Part shown: positions 53,731 through 64,000 of the stretch, in pieces
Layout of the letters: every line of letters starts with the position of its first letter
Numbering within the stretch: the first letter of the stretch is position 1
Assembly: GCA_965153355.1 (NCBI GenBank)
Contig: OZ231127.1
Span: 92,194,001-92,258,000, forward strand
Length of the DNA: 64,000 bases
Direction: 5' to 3'
Source of the DNA: Flaccisagitta enflata
Lineage: Eukaryota > Chaetognatha > Sagittoidea > Aphragmophora
The notes under the pieces: generated by a model
Seen by the model: only the letters and a program-made list of their open reading frames with translations
What the model was told of the DNA's origin: nothing
Database searches by the model: none
Translations under genes and position numbers: made by a program

Positions 53731-54329
53731 AACCGCCCTTACGATTTTTTTCCGGACGGCGAGAGCCGCCATTACTGGTAATCCTAATGAAATTCTGAGA
53801 AGTTTGATATGATAGGTGAAACAGCATCCCTCACTATACCCAAACTAAAACAAATGGAAGAGGGCCTTGTGAGCCCTCACTGACTAGTTACTACGCGCAT
53901 CACTCCTAGTTTTCCATAAAACAGAATGTCACAACATATACTTTTATATGAAACTAAAAAAATTTTATCAATGTTTGATTTAATTATAATGCAACATAAA
54001 AAAAAATATTTTTTATAAAAAATGTTAAGTGTGACATATCAAACTTTTCAGAATTTTATCAGAATTATGAATCTGCAGGTCTCATTCTATTTCATGAAAA
54101 TTGGATTTTTGACAACTTTGTAACTTAACAGCCGGTTGTAATTTCAACCAGTGGCTGTCGCCAAACATGTGAATTGCAGGTGCAATTGACAACATGTTTA
54201 GTGGAAATACTTAGATTTTATTTTGTAATACTAAAACAAGAAGTGTGAACATAGGATGAGGAAATAATAGAGAAATAAAAGCCATATTCATGTTGAGAAA
54301 GATAAGGGAAGAACTGAAGAACATTACCC

Positions 54330-54575
54330 ATATTCATAAAGGGAGAGAGAAAGGAAAAACAGAGAGCATCTAGGCTGTGATTTAAGCCAAGATGCTGGGA
54401 TTTGAGCCTCGAGGCTGGGATTTGAGCCTCAAGGTTGGGATTTGAGACTTGAGGCTGGGATTTGAGACTTGAGATTGAAAAGAGGGAGAAGGAGGAGGAG
54501 AAGGAGGAGAAATTTCCCCTGTGTGTGAAAGTTTAGGTCATCAACCCCTTCAGAGCCGCTGCCCAAAAAGTGGAA
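54330..54575. mobile_element. Family C element, short
   Basis: Five GAGGCTGGGATTTGAGCC-like units, GGAGGA repeats, then TTTCCCCTGTGTGTGAAAG, TTTAGGTCATCAACCCC and AGAGCCGCTGCCC. Confidence 0.7.
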
Positions 54576-55270
54576 TAAATATCTTTTAATCAAACTAATT
54601 TGTGTTTTTACGTTGTTGTGTTCTCCAATAAAATAGCAGAATCACTTGTAAGTAGTGATAGTTCTTTTAAACGATGTTTAGCAGTATGTTATTTCATGTC
54701 GTGTTCACCTCCTAGCATTGCGATACGAAAAGATACAAAGGGAAACCAGGAAACATTATGCTAGGAGGAACAACTATCTAAAACAAGTAAGCCAGGGTTA
54801 AGATATTGTTGTAGATGGATAGGCTGAGGCGCACGCCCCTTCCCCCCCCCCCCCACCCCCACACACAGACATTTGCAACTGTTTTGCTCTATCGAACAAA
54901 AGTGAAACCAATCGATGGCCGGATGGACAGATTGGCTTACAGACTGATGGACAAACCTCACAGAGTATTCAGTCCGCAATATTAAAGTATGAATCAGTTG
55001 TTGACTTACTTGTGTGCAATTTCTGTGTAATATATCTATGACGTGACCAGCGGTGATTGAGTAGTTATCAAACCCAAAAAAAGAAAATGCCTGGTCGTGA
55101 TTATCAACAGAAAAAGGCCAGACATAATGCTAGGATTACCCGCATTAATTTCTAAGTGATTAACTAAAAAAATGTCTGGCTTTACCCGTTATAGTGCCAT
55201 TACATAAATTGGTTTTAATGGTAAAAGATAAGCGTGACCTTTAAAACCATGCAAAAGGCAATCTTCGGTT
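54576..55270. other. No gene; GTCGCG element remnant near 54880-54980
   Basis: AATCGATGGCCGGATGGAC and GACTGATGGACAAACC are worn pieces of a core. The rest is unrecognised. Confidence 0.4.
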
Positions 55271-55481
55271 TTTAGTCGCGTGCACGAGACTCTACACCCC
55301 GCTTTGTCCGTCGGTTGGTTGGTCGGTTGGTCGGTCGGTTGGTCGGTCGGTCACACCTAACTTTTTTTAACAATTATATTTCTTAAGGTCATTTTAGGTC
55401 ATAAAAGAGTATACAGTACTAAGTCATTCTAAATCATTCTAAATGTAAGTCTCGAACGCGACTTATAGGTGTTGGCCTTGT
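55271..55481 (-). mobile_element. GTCGCG element, GTCATTTTA-core subfamily
   Basis: TTTTTAGTCGCGTGCACGAGAC at the left, (GGTT/GGTC)n, GGTCATTTTAGGTCAT and AGTCATTCTAAATCATTC units, then GTAAGTCTCGAACGCGAC and AGGTGTTGGCCTTGTT. Confidence 0.8.
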
Positions 55482-55679
55482 TTCATGAGTCATCGCGTCT
55501 CAAATTTAAGTAAGGCTTGTTCGATCATTGGTTGGTTGGTTGGTTGGCTGGTTGGTTGGTCAATTGTCAAACCAATTTTTGATGCACAAAACTTTTTTCC
55601 ATTGAAGAAGCAGTCAAAACCTAATACCATGTCTTGGAATGGTGTTCAATCATTTATTCTCATATTCAATCATCAATTT

Positions 55680-55727
55680 GTTTATTCAGTCATTCGTTCA
55701 TTCATTCATTCATTCATTCATTCAGTG
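55680..55727. repeat. (ATTC)n microsatellite
   Basis: Short ATTC/TTCA tetranucleotide run. Confidence 0.85.
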
Positions 55728-55849
55728 ATGAAGTTATAGGATGCATCGCTGGGGAACTTGACCTTGTTTATACAATGTTTGGTTTTTTAAACAAACTTAA
55801 TATCCTTGGCATGATTGATAACAAATATGATGGAATCTGAGAGCAGTTG

Positions 55850-55960
55850 AGTTGCTGCCCCTGCCCAATCACACATGACTAATGAAAGCTGTAAATGCCC
55901 TGCCCTGCCCCTGCCCAATCACACGCGACTGATGAAAGCCGTAAATACGCATTTTATAGA
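55850..55960 (-). mobile_element. GTCGCG element terminal fragments, duplicated
   Basis: CTGCCCCTGCCCAATCACAC followed by (A/G)TGACTAATGAAAGC occurs twice, 59 bp apart, matching the right-hand third of - orientation copies. Confidence 0.5.
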
Positions 55961-55966
55961 TTTTTA

Positions 55967-56630
55967 TGAGAGAAGAAAAAACACATTTCTTTATGGGAAA
56001 TACACATATGGTTGTTTTTATTACAAAACAGGAATTTTCGTCCAATTTTGACAGGACATCATTCAGCTGTGAGAATGAGATGAGACAGAGGCAAACACAT
56101 GGACTATAAGAAGACCAAAAGAGAGAGCCAAAATCAAAGACTGGCCAAAGACAATGACCACAGGAAAGGGAATTAATCCCTCCTCCCCCCTCCCCCTACA
56201 GATGTCGTTGTGAACGATTTGTCTCTATGTTGAGGTTTTTTCTGAGACGGATGAGGAGGGGATCCCACTGTTTAGTGTGAACACGTCTACCCTCATCTTC
56301 GTTGAAGCCGTGGTTGGGACCAGTTTGATGCAACTTGATCATGAGCGATTCCATGAAGTCAAGTTTGTAGTCTGCCTGTTTCTTTGATCGTGCGCTGATT
56401 CTGGCGAGAATTGTCGGGTCGTCGAAATTCACATTTCCGTTGGGGCAGTTCTCCTTATGAGCCGCGATGCCGGACAGATTCCATTCTCCTCGCCGGATGT
56501 ACCCCTTATGTTCGGACATCATTCTCACAGCTGAATGATGTCCTGTCAAAATTGGACGAAAATTCCTGTTTTGTAATAAAAACAACCATATGTGTATTTC
56601 CCATAAAGAAATGTGTTTTTTCTTCTCTCA
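55967..56630 (-). mobile_element. Penelope-like fragment between inverted 111-bp repeats
   Basis: Arms 55967-56078 and 56520-56630 are near-perfect reverse complements (TGAGAGAAGAAAAAACACAT against ATGTGTTTTTTCTTCTCTCA). Penelope-like elements often carry terminal repeats in inverted orientation (established), which fits the coding remnant enclosed. Confidence 0.55.
56196..56585 (-). pseudogene. GIY-YIG endonuclease C-terminus of a Penelope-like element
   Basis: - strand frame of 129 residues with NRNFRPILTGHHSAVRM, RRGEWNLSGIAAHKENC, FDDPTILARISARSK and DFMESLMIKLHQTGPNHGFN then EDEG. The order SGI..H...C, (W/F)(D/E).(P)TILA, ..ESL.I, and N.D.G is what follows the GIY and YIG strands in the endonuclease domain of Penelope-like retroelements, where the ES(L) glutamate binds metal. 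No reverse transcriptase is present upstream, so this is a 5'-truncated copy. A domesticated GIY-YIG protein exon is the alternative. Confidence 0.55.
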
Positions 56631-56748
56631 TCGTAATTCACCATATGTGCAATGACACTAAAGTCTCATAGATTTTTATATTTCATATTTTACAGATTTG
56701 GTCAGCCCATCTCTATAAAGCTGTGAGTTGCTCTTTTGACTTTTAGGT

Positions 56749-56951
56749 TTTTAGTCGCGTGCACGCGACTCTACAACCCACTCTGTCCGTCTGTCGGTCG
56801 GTAACCCTTAGCTTTTTTTCGTCGTTTTACGTCATTTAACGTCAATTTAAGTTATGTAAAGTTATTTTAAGTCAATTTACATTTAGTCTCCTAGTCTTTT
56901 AGTCTTATGGTCTTAACAACCGCACGCGACTGTAAGGTGTTGGCCTTGTTG
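56749..56951 (-). mobile_element. GTCGCG element, GTCATTTTA-core subfamily
   Basis: TTTTTAGTCGCGTGCACGCGAC hairpin, CTGTCGGTCGGTAACCC, ACGTCATTTAACGTCAATTT core units, then CCGCACGCGACTGTAAGG and TGTTGGCCTTGTT. Confidence 0.8.
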
Positions 56952-57600
56952 GTATAGTAAGGAAATCGACAAATTTACCGGGCCTGGCGTGAACTCATAA
57001 ATTTTAGCATTTAAATGAGGAGTTTTTATGAACTACGGGAATCAAAAAAAAAAAAAAAAAGAAAAAAGACGCACTCACTTTTTTATTAATAGAACGAGTA
57101 CAAAAAATTTTAATCAAGACATTTTTAAAAGATTTTTAAAAAGTCTTTCAATCTCGATCAACCCCAGCTCTGTATCTCAAACAGTTAAGAAGCTAGAGCC
57201 CTGTGAAGAGAAGCACTATTTTACTAAAATGCACTTTTACATAGCGGGATTGCGAAACTGATATGGGCAATATTTTTGCTCAAATTTATGCCATTTCTAA
57301 ATATAAAAAGATAACAATACCAGATTGGTACCAATGGAAGTACTTTCAAAGGGCTTTTCAATAGTTTATGATTTTAATTAGTTTTTCTAAGATTTATAGA
57401 CAAAATCAGCCATTCAAAAGTGAGTCTTTTTTTTATCCTCGTTGAGGAATTTTTCAAGTAGTTAGAAGTAGTCTTTAAAATCTCGTTTCTGAGAGAAGGT
57501 AGAACTGGAAATGGAAATGGTCCATCTTTAAATTAGATAGTGTTTGACATGAAATTTTTTTTTAATCAGGTAGCAGCTATTCAGCATAGTCTCATTCATC
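56952..57600. other. No gene; block shared with palindromes near 57320
   Basis: ATACCAGATTGGTACC and neighbouring sequence resemble the palindrome block at 44.7 kb. A + strand frame at 57028-57261 has biased K/S/N composition and no splice or family support. Confidence 0.4.
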
Positions 57601-57610
57601 TGCGCTACTA

Positions 57611-58208
<598 letters not shown>

Positions 58209-58389
58209 TACTATTTTCTTGATATAACTACATGGAGACCGCCGTGAGGGATTTCCCATCATGGACTAATAGATGCAACTAAGAGGAAGTAACGGGGATA
58301 TCAATATTGTTGTGAATTGGCGGGCAGAGGCATACAACCTCCCTTCACATTCACACATGCACTACCACAACCATGGCACTCACTTTATC

Positions 58390-58520
58390 TTGGAAAGATG
58401 GAGGGACCAATCAAAGGACCCATACACAGACAGACAGACACAGACACAGACAGGCCGAAACAGACACAGACAGACCAACCAATACAGCAACGTAATGAGT
58501 TGCGTGTCCCCGACTAAAAA
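58390..58520 (+). mobile_element. GTCGCG element, 3' part
   Basis: (CAGA)n-like core, GACAGACCAACCAATACAGC and the end GAGTTGCGTGTCCCCGAC with TAAAAAA. Confidence 0.6.
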
Positions 58521-59815
58521 AGGGATAAGGGGGCGTTTTACGTAACATAAAACCGATAGGCAGACCTGTTTTTTCCCCTTCAAGCTCATCATGGCCCCAG
58601 GTAACATATGGTCCACATTTACGCGGAAAAAGTAGATATGATTCCAACAACATAATATTCTCATTAAAGATAGTTTATCAATAATGTTTTACGAAGTAAA
58701 AGATTTGATTGCAATTCAATTCAAAGATGCTTATAATGCATGTTTCCTCTAATCAGCGCCCGGGGCGGTTACAAAATTGAAAAATGACAAAGTGTTTCCT
58801 ACCCTCTAATTAGCACCATCTCTTTAGAATCTAGACAAGAATAAAATATTGAAAGAGAGAGAAAAACAATAGATATTGGGTAAAACTGATATGAAATGTG
58901 AGTTCAACAGAAAGATCTACAAATACAGTAAGTAGATCCAGCAGAAAAAAGTAAAAATGCATAAAAACCTATATTTTGAAACCCAGAAACAACCAATAAA
59001 TATATTTTAGATAAGATTTACTTTCTCAAAAAGAGGGGGGGCGCTAATTAGAGGGGGCCGCTAAATTGAGGAAATACGGTATTTTAGCCATAAATGACAT
59101 TGTCAAAATATTACTAATTTTGCTTTCCAAAATATTCAAATCAGCCTGAGGGGCTATAAACTTGCAAATTTGACAGGGTACAATATCAAAGTTTAATTGT
59201 GTGATGATGTGCACAGTTTTTGATCCCTATGATTTGTAATTGCCAAGCTTGAACACCAGCAAACCATCCATTACCAAGGTTCCCAGGAGAAAGTCACAAC
59301 CACTGCACGGCTTGTATAGCTCATTAGTACAGTTTGAGAGCAATTTTGACAATCAACCCTCTCTCAACAAATCTAAGCCTAAATGTGGACCATGTGTTAT
59401 CACCATTTAGTTTTTACCCTCCCTCCAGCCTCACCGTCCCCTCCCTCCTCATTCCCCCTGCCCATGCCCCCCGACCCACCCCCCACCGTCGCGTCTTCCC
59501 CCTCCAGTCCTAGGCCCCCATTATGTAAAACCTGCCAGTTTTTTTGCCTGGACCAGAGCCGGTGCATCATCATCGGACTTTGACCTCATCAAGGAAAGTT
59601 CTTTCACTCTGAGTTGTATAGAAAATACTTTTTCATGAAGAGATAAATGAATAAAAGATTGAATAAATAAATTTACAAAAAAGTTTACATCACTGAAAAG
59701 CAAATTTTACCAACCGAAAAGAAGCATTTGTTTGGACAGGGACAACAACGCACCCTGTCTACAGTATTGTGGAAATGAAAAAATGTGTAACCAACTAACG
59801 TACCAACTTTTACAG
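58521..59815. other. No gene seen
   Basis: AT-rich; carries a GGCGCTAATTAGAGGGGG segment (59040) also seen near 28870. A proline-rich frame at 59383-59583 is C-rich low-complexity. Confidence 0.45.
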
Positions 59816-59818
59816 TCC

Positions 59819-59920
59819 CTAACACGCGGCTATTAGAGGTCATGTCTGTCCGTCCGTTGGTTAGTCAGTCCGTCCATCCTTCTAATGGTTGGTCGGTCTG
59901 TCTGTCCCTCCATCCATCAT
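59819..59920 (-). mobile_element. GTCGCG element fragment
   Basis: CCTAACACGCGGCTATTAG then GTCTGTCCGTCCGTTGG and GGTTGGTCGGTCTG. Confidence 0.45.
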
Positions 59921-60011
59921 TCATCACAATAACAATAAAACCGCACAAATTAACTGATGCAATCGCCATTCTTTATCGTATTGACCGCCAGTAGATACCC
60001 TCTCGACACAT

Positions 60012-60330
60012 TTGTTCATTCATTCATTCATGCATTTCTTCAATCATTCATTCATTCGTTCATTCATTCATTCATTCATTCATTCATTCATTCATTCATT
60101 CATTCATTCACTCATTCATTCATTCATTCGTTCGTTCGTTCGTTTGTTCGTTCGTTCGTTCGTTCGTTCATTTGTTCATTCATTCATTCATTGGTTCAGT
60201 GAGTCAGTCATTCAGTCATTCAGTCAATCAGTCATTCATTCAGTAATTCTTTCCTTCATTCTTTCATTCATTCAGTCATTCGTTCATTCATTCATTCATC
60301 CAATCATTCTTCCCTTCATTCGTCCATTCA
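60012..60330. repeat. (ATTC)n / (TTCG)n tetranucleotide tract
   Basis: Over 300 bp of ATTC with a block of TTCG/TTTG (60127-60175). It ends about 75 bp before the lectin start codon, i.e. in the promoter region. Confidence 0.95.
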
Positions 60331-60405
60331 GTCATTCATAAACTCTTGGACAAAACTTATATTTAAAGCAACGAATATACTGAAAAAAAAAACAAATTTT
60401 AAAAG

Positions 60406-60472
60406 ATGCGGATAAAAACCTTTTTTATCCTGTCGATCATCATTATGGCGGTCAAGTCTTTAACAATTGAGG
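60406..60472 (+). CDS. Secreted C-type lectin, exon 1 (signal peptide)
   Basis: 67 bp from ATG to GAGG|GTAAGTAA, a near-consensus donor, phase 1. Encodes MRIKTFFILSIIIMAVKS then LTIEG: a short basic N-terminus, a hydrophobic core and a small/polar cleavage region, i.e. a typical signal peptide. The next exon restores the frame exactly (G|GT gives glycine). A TATATTTA motif 45-50 bp upstream (60356-60363) may be a TATA-like element. Confidence 0.8.
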
Positions 60473-60507
60473 GTAAGTAAGAAATTGATGAAAACTTGAC
60501 TACACTT

Positions 60508-60729
60508 TTTAGTCGCGTGCTACGCGACTCTACACCCCGCTTTGTCGGTCCGTCGGTCCGTCGGTCCGTCGGTCCGTCAGTCCGTCGGTCCGTCGGTCCG
60601 TCACACTTTACTTTTTCGGTGTTAATGGGGTTTTTGGCCTTACTGCTCCTGCCCAAATGCTCCGCTGACCTCAATAATGGCCCCTGCCCACCCGCACGCG
60701 ACTGGGGTAGCCGTGTATCCGGCCTTGTT
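60508..60729 (-). mobile_element. GTCGCG element, full length, in the lectin intron
   Basis: TTTTTAGTCGCGTGCTACGCGAC hairpin, (GGTCCGTC)n core, CTGCTCCTGCCC, GCCCCTGCCCACCCGCACGC, GCCGTGTATCCGGCCTTGTT end. The subterminal GCACGCGACT matches the right half of this copy's own hairpin. Confidence 0.85.
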
Positions 60730-61304
60730 TTCTTTTATAAGAACATCATTTTTTGAGCAAGACTTCAATGTTCTTGAATTTTGAGCAGTTTCAAGGCTTG
60801 AACATTCTTAAATTGTTCTTAATTTAAACACAGATTTTAACCTTCAATTAAGAACGTTCTTAATTAGTTTTAAGTTTGTCATTAAAGAGAAAATGAAGGA
60901 AAATGCCAATGAAGCGATAAAGTAGCAAATTTAAACATTTTAAATGAATTAAGATTAATAAAAGTAAAAAAATATATGCTTTACAAAGAAAGACATGATA
61001 TGCTGAACAGAAAAGATATTAAGTCTGTCCATTTACTAAAAACAATTGATAAAAAAAAAAAAACAGAAAAAAAAATGTTCTTAGATTTTAAGATTTTAAG
61101 CCTAATGTTCTTAAATTTTTAAAGAAATGAAGCATTCCAATGTTTTTAGCATGTTCTTAAATTCATGACGATTTGAAGACTAACATTCTTATAAACATGG
61201 TTCTTATAAAAGAAAAAAAGTGTACTGGATAGTTACCACATGTCAAATATTGTGAAGCAAAATTTTGATAGATATGGAAATATTTTGAAGAGGCCATTCT
61301 GATA

Positions 61305-61540
61305 GCCTTTTGGGCAGCTGCCCCAAAAGGGACGGAATCCTGTAGAACACATGGGGACTTTTGTTCATTCGCTCGTACGTCTGTTTGTTTGTTTGTTACC
61401 CCTCCCCCTTCCCCCCTCCCCCGGCTGGGCTTCCCAAGCCTCAGACCTCTAAGGCCCCAAACAACGTCACTCAAGCTACAAATAAGGTCTCTGTCCAACT
61501 GTCTGCCACGGTTGTGCCATGCATCCAGCCTTGATCTCTT
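61305..61540. mobile_element. Family C and GTCGCG element fragments before lectin exon 2
   Basis: GGGCAGCTGCCCCAAAAGGG, ATCCTGTAGAACACATGGGG, (GTTT)n, a C run and a few GCCTC units; then CCAACTGTCTGCCACGG and TGCATCCAGCCTTGATC (61495-61533), which resembles the AACAAGGCC end of a GTCGCG element. The polypyrimidine region of the exon 2 acceptor may thus be transposon-derived. Confidence 0.55.
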
Positions 61541-61548
61541 CCATCAAG

Positions 61549-62003
61549 GTACAGCACCCACGCCAAGTGGATACACCGAGGGCCGAGATGGATTCTTCTA
61601 CAAGGCCTTTGCGGAAGAAAAGACTTGGAATGACGCGCAGCAGATTTGCCAAAGAGATGGCGGAAACTTAGCCATCATTTGGAACGAGCAGACACGAGAC
61701 GTCGTTGGAGGATTCATGGAAGAGGATTCATGGATCGGACTGACTGACCAATGGGAAGAAGGCAGATGGCAAACTCCCGACAAGAAAGACGTGGCTTATA
61801 CAAATTGGATGGATGACGAATGGTTTATTAGCAACCGGGAATACGTAGACTGCGCCGAACAAATAACCATCAAACACTGGGGCCCGGTTCAATTACATTT
61901 CAAGGACACTCGATGTGGCGCTTATAGGAAGTTTATCTGCCAGATTTTGCCAGGTTTGCCACAGTTCGTTGAGGTCAATAACACATGTACAAAAAATGTG
62001 TAA
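61549..62003 (+). CDS. Secreted C-type lectin, exon 2 (CTLD, complete)
   Basis: 455 bp after CTTCCATCAAG to TAA; with exon 1 it gives 173 residues. One C-type lectin-like domain: YTEGRDGFFYKAF, TWNDAQQICQRDGGNLAII, DSWIGLTDQWEEG, YTNWMDDEWF, YVDCAEQ, DTRCGAYRKFICQ. The four canonical cysteines (ICQ, VDC, TRC, FIC) and WIGL are present. The calcium/sugar motifs are not canonical: no EPN or QPD, and WND is replaced by the FKD before TRC, so carbohydrate binding may be altered or absent. A C-terminal NNTC gives a sequon and a fifth cysteine (possible dimerisation). An AATAAA at 62491-62496 is a candidate poly(A) signal. Confidence 0.92.
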
Positions 62004-62099
62004 AAAAAAAAGAAAAAAAAGAAACTTTTCTAGTTTTTTTAGTGTAGGTTGACGGTATGCTGCGGTTTTGTTATGGAAAACCTCAATGATGAGGACCTT

Positions 62100-62740
62100 T
62101 TTGTTCATGACAGGAAAATACAGAACCGGGTCATCCAACTGAGTTGTCGGATTCCATTAAGCTTTTTCTCTCAGGTTCTAAAAGTAATGTACTTGATATT
62201 GATCTAGACTAGAGTTTGGGGTTTCAACAAGGATGAAGGCGTCACGTTTTGCAGACAGATGATCTTTAAAATCTGCAAATGCGTTTTTTATTTGGAGAAG
62301 GTTTTTCAAAATATCTGCTATTAGGTTTTTTTAAGTTTTTAAACAAAAACCTTAAGTTCTTTCAAGTTTTATAAAAGAATCTTCTTTCTACTTTGAGTAT
62401 TCTAACTATATTTCTATGTGTTAAGAATTTAGAGATAGACACTGGATACTTTTAATAGTAAAAGATCAAACTTTGAATATTCATTACATCAATAAAGAAT
62501 TTTTAGTCTTTGTAAGACGGCGAGCCTCCGAAGACAACAATTTTTGTTTCAATGAGGGTCAAAATAGAAATATTAATCTTAGTAAAATTGAATAGTTGCA
62601 TCAAAAAAATCAGTGAAAAAGGTTGATCTTAGTAATATTTTGCATGATTCTTATTCTAATACAAAAGTCAACTTAATATGGCAAAGATTGATAAAGAAAA
62701 GTTACTGCAAATTTCTGAAAATTTCATTTTTGTTAAATGA
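62100..62740. other. Lectin 3' region; no further gene seen
   Basis: AT-rich. Contains the AATAAA signal at 62491-62496; nothing else recognised. Confidence 0.5.
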
Positions 62741-62746
62741 CAGGGT

Positions 62747-62890
62747 GTGGTTGAAATTCTCAATTTGCATAGAAAATGAAAAAATGAAAAAATGAAAAAC
62801 ATAGTTCTCTTCCAAATTTGAATCCAGAGAGAACTATGTTTTTGAAAATGCAAAATTTTGCTGCATTTAAGAGTCTTAGAATTTCAACCA
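62747..62890. mobile_element. Short palindromic element
   Basis: TGTGGTTGAAATTCTCAATT mirrors AGAATTTCAACCACA; centre AAAACATAGTTCTCT against AGAGAACTATGTTTT. Related to 10734-10876. Confidence 0.75.
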
Positions 62891-62953
62891 CAGAAAAAGA
62901 AAAAAAAATGTAAGCGGAATTTTATAAAAACCTTGATTTTCTTGCCCTATTTA

Positions 62954-63573
62954 CTATCTTGCTAATATGTATATCGACAAGCTTTATGGGCCATAACTAC
63001 CAAAAAAATGATGCAAACATAGGAAAATCGGTGACGCTTGGAAACTTCATTAAATTTCCGATCGAATGGCGCAAACCGCATTGTTCTAAGTTTACTCGTT
63101 TAGAAATGACAAGCAAAACAAAGTTACTGCTTCAAGTGGAAAATGGCGAAAAAATTGCATTTTAGAATTTTAGAGATTGTGGAAGACACCAGCTGAGGAA
63201 AAGTGTTGCTCTGGCGGACATTGCCCTTACAATGAATCATTCACTACGGCATCAAGTTGTTTCCGGGTTGGCCTAGAAACAGTCTAGACCTCAAACTGAT
63301 GAATAGTCGTGAATTCAAATTAAGAAGCTGCAGAATTAAGAACGCGCCATGTTAAAAGCTGGGCTGAAAAGAATCGCTCTCTAGATGTGGGAGAACACCA
63401 CGCCATCATACCTTCAATTGCTTTACAAAAGCATACCAAGGCGCATGGAAGCTGAAGTTGATGCCTAGGAAGGTCAAACAAAGTAGAAGTCATTGTTTAC
63501 AAATGTTACATGCATAATTTGATAAAAAATTGAACTGTATTGTATCTTGTCGATATAATTTTTAGCAAGATAG
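62954..63573 (+). mobile_element. Tc1/mariner-type element, decayed
   Basis: TIRs CTATCTTGCTAATATGTATA and TTTTTAGCAAGATAG flanked by TA (62952-62953 and 63574-63575), the target preference of Tc1/mariner. Internally, 63270-63310 reads WPRNSLDL, a worn WP.(N/H)SPDLNP motif, and 63430-63480 reads LLYKSIPRRMEAEVDA with a stop and then EGQTK, the typical transposase C-terminus. The N-terminal DNA-binding part and first two catalytic residues are absent. Confidence 0.8.
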
Positions 63574-63769
63574 TATGTAATTTGCATATCTTAAGGTACC
63601 TATGAGGTCAGCATATGACAAAGATGTACACACCAAGTGTCCCCTAGAGACAATTTGCCAAAGAAAAGTATTTGTAGTTCTTTACTTGTTCAACTAATAA
63701 TGCAAAAACTGGTTTGAAACACTAATTTCTACCTACAGAAATTGACCGTCGTAAGTGTTTTTTTAGCAT

Positions 63770-64000
63770 GTCCTTCTCTATCAGTTAGGGTTTTTTTTTT
63801 CTCTTTCACTCTTTTTTTGTTTCTTTCCCTTTCTTCATTTCTTTCCCTCTCTTTGTTTCTTTTTTTCTCATTGTTTCTTTCTATCATTGTTTCTTTTTCT
63901 CATTGTTTCTTTTCCTCTTTGTTTTTTTCTTTCTCTTTGTTTTTGTCTCTCTCTCTCTCTCTCTTTCTCTTTCTCTTTCTCTTTCTCTCTCTCTCTGTCT
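63770..64000. repeat. Pyrimidine tract: (CTTT)n, TTTGTTTC, (CT)n
   Basis: Low-complexity CT/TTTC sequence to the window end; its right end is not visible. Confidence 0.95.

Larger units (their letters stand above)
51420..54152. mobile_element. Nested palindromes with identical 158-bp direct repeats
   Basis: Outer palindrome: GTTGAAATTACAGCTGGCTG at 51424 mirrors AGCCGGTTGTAATTTCAAC ending near 54159, and GAATGAGACCTGCAGATTC mirrors GAATCTGCAGGTCTCATTC. Inside, 51507-51664 is repeated without visible change at 53779-53936. The 2.1 kb between these repeats is an inner palindrome, a (GGGA)n tract and a hairpin module. Confidence 0.8.

Noticed and set aside
53032-53772. Proline/serine/leucine-rich frames of about 240 residues on the - strand
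   Set aside because: Composition follows from the (GGGA)n tract; no signal peptide or domain.
61389-61548. Upstream extension of the lectin frame
   Set aside because: It lies in transposon-derived intron; the acceptor at 61549 joins in phase to a signal-peptide exon at 60406.

Overview
The window is animal (metazoan) nuclear DNA, most likely from a marine invertebrate. It has spliced genes with GT-AG introns, long simple-sequence tracts, a broken CR1/L2-like non-LTR retrotransposon, Tc1/mariner, hAT-like and Penelope-like remnants, and many short stem-loop elements. The species cannot be named from the sequence. There is no prokaryotic gene organisation; almost all open frames are artefacts of microsatellites and minisatellites.

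Three host genes can be supported by phase-consistent splice junctions. (1) Three consecutive exons of a dynein heavy chain on the + strand at 3629-3786, 6051-6254 and 7278-7367; the rest of that gene is not recognisable here. (2) A seven-exon gene on the - strand, 51264 down to 40239, whose exons join in phase into 433 codons plus stop. It predicts an N-terminal DZIP3-like HEPN domain with an R-x4-H motif, one transmembrane segment near residues 185-209, and a C-terminal, N-glycosylated, discoidin/galactose-binding-like ectodomain. Its first intron coincides almost exactly with a transposon (50742-51175). (3) A two-exon secreted C-type lectin on the + strand (60406-60472 joined to 61549-62003), 173 residues.

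Most of the remaining sequence is repeats that fall into recurring families. Family A is the 'GTCGCG element', running from AACAAGGCCGGATACACGGC to a terminal hairpin such as GTCGCGTGCACGCGAC followed by TAAAAA, with a (GACC/GACG)n core; about 25 copies or fragments are seen. Its layout recalls Helentron-associated non-autonomous elements (DINE-1/HINE type). Two loci (17848-19976 and 25441-27252) look like giant versions whose core has expanded into minisatellites. Family B is a MITE with GGGCGTGTTTCTAGT-like termini (5 copies). Family C is a set of elements with a GGCAGCGGCCCC terminal hairpin enclosing about 20-bp minisatellites (13.4-15.3 kb, 45.5-48.9 kb and smaller copies). Family D is long imperfect palindromes, 0.3 to 5 kb, several sharing internal blocks with each other and with a Tc1-like element at 62954-63573.

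Region by region: 0-3.6 kb, purine-rich repeats and tandem repeats; 3.6-7.4 kb, dynein exons; 7.4-29 kb, family A-D elements, satellites and AT-rich DNA without genes; 29.4-32.7 kb, dead LINE; 33-39.9 kb, microsatellites and family A elements; 39.9-51.3 kb, the HEPN/transmembrane/discoidin-like gene with a 5-kb palindrome in an intron; 51.4-60 kb, nested palindromes, a Penelope-like fragment and a 0.6-kb (CTA)n tract; 60.4-62.0 kb, the lectin gene; 62.7-64 kb, Tc1-like remnant and pyrimidine tract.
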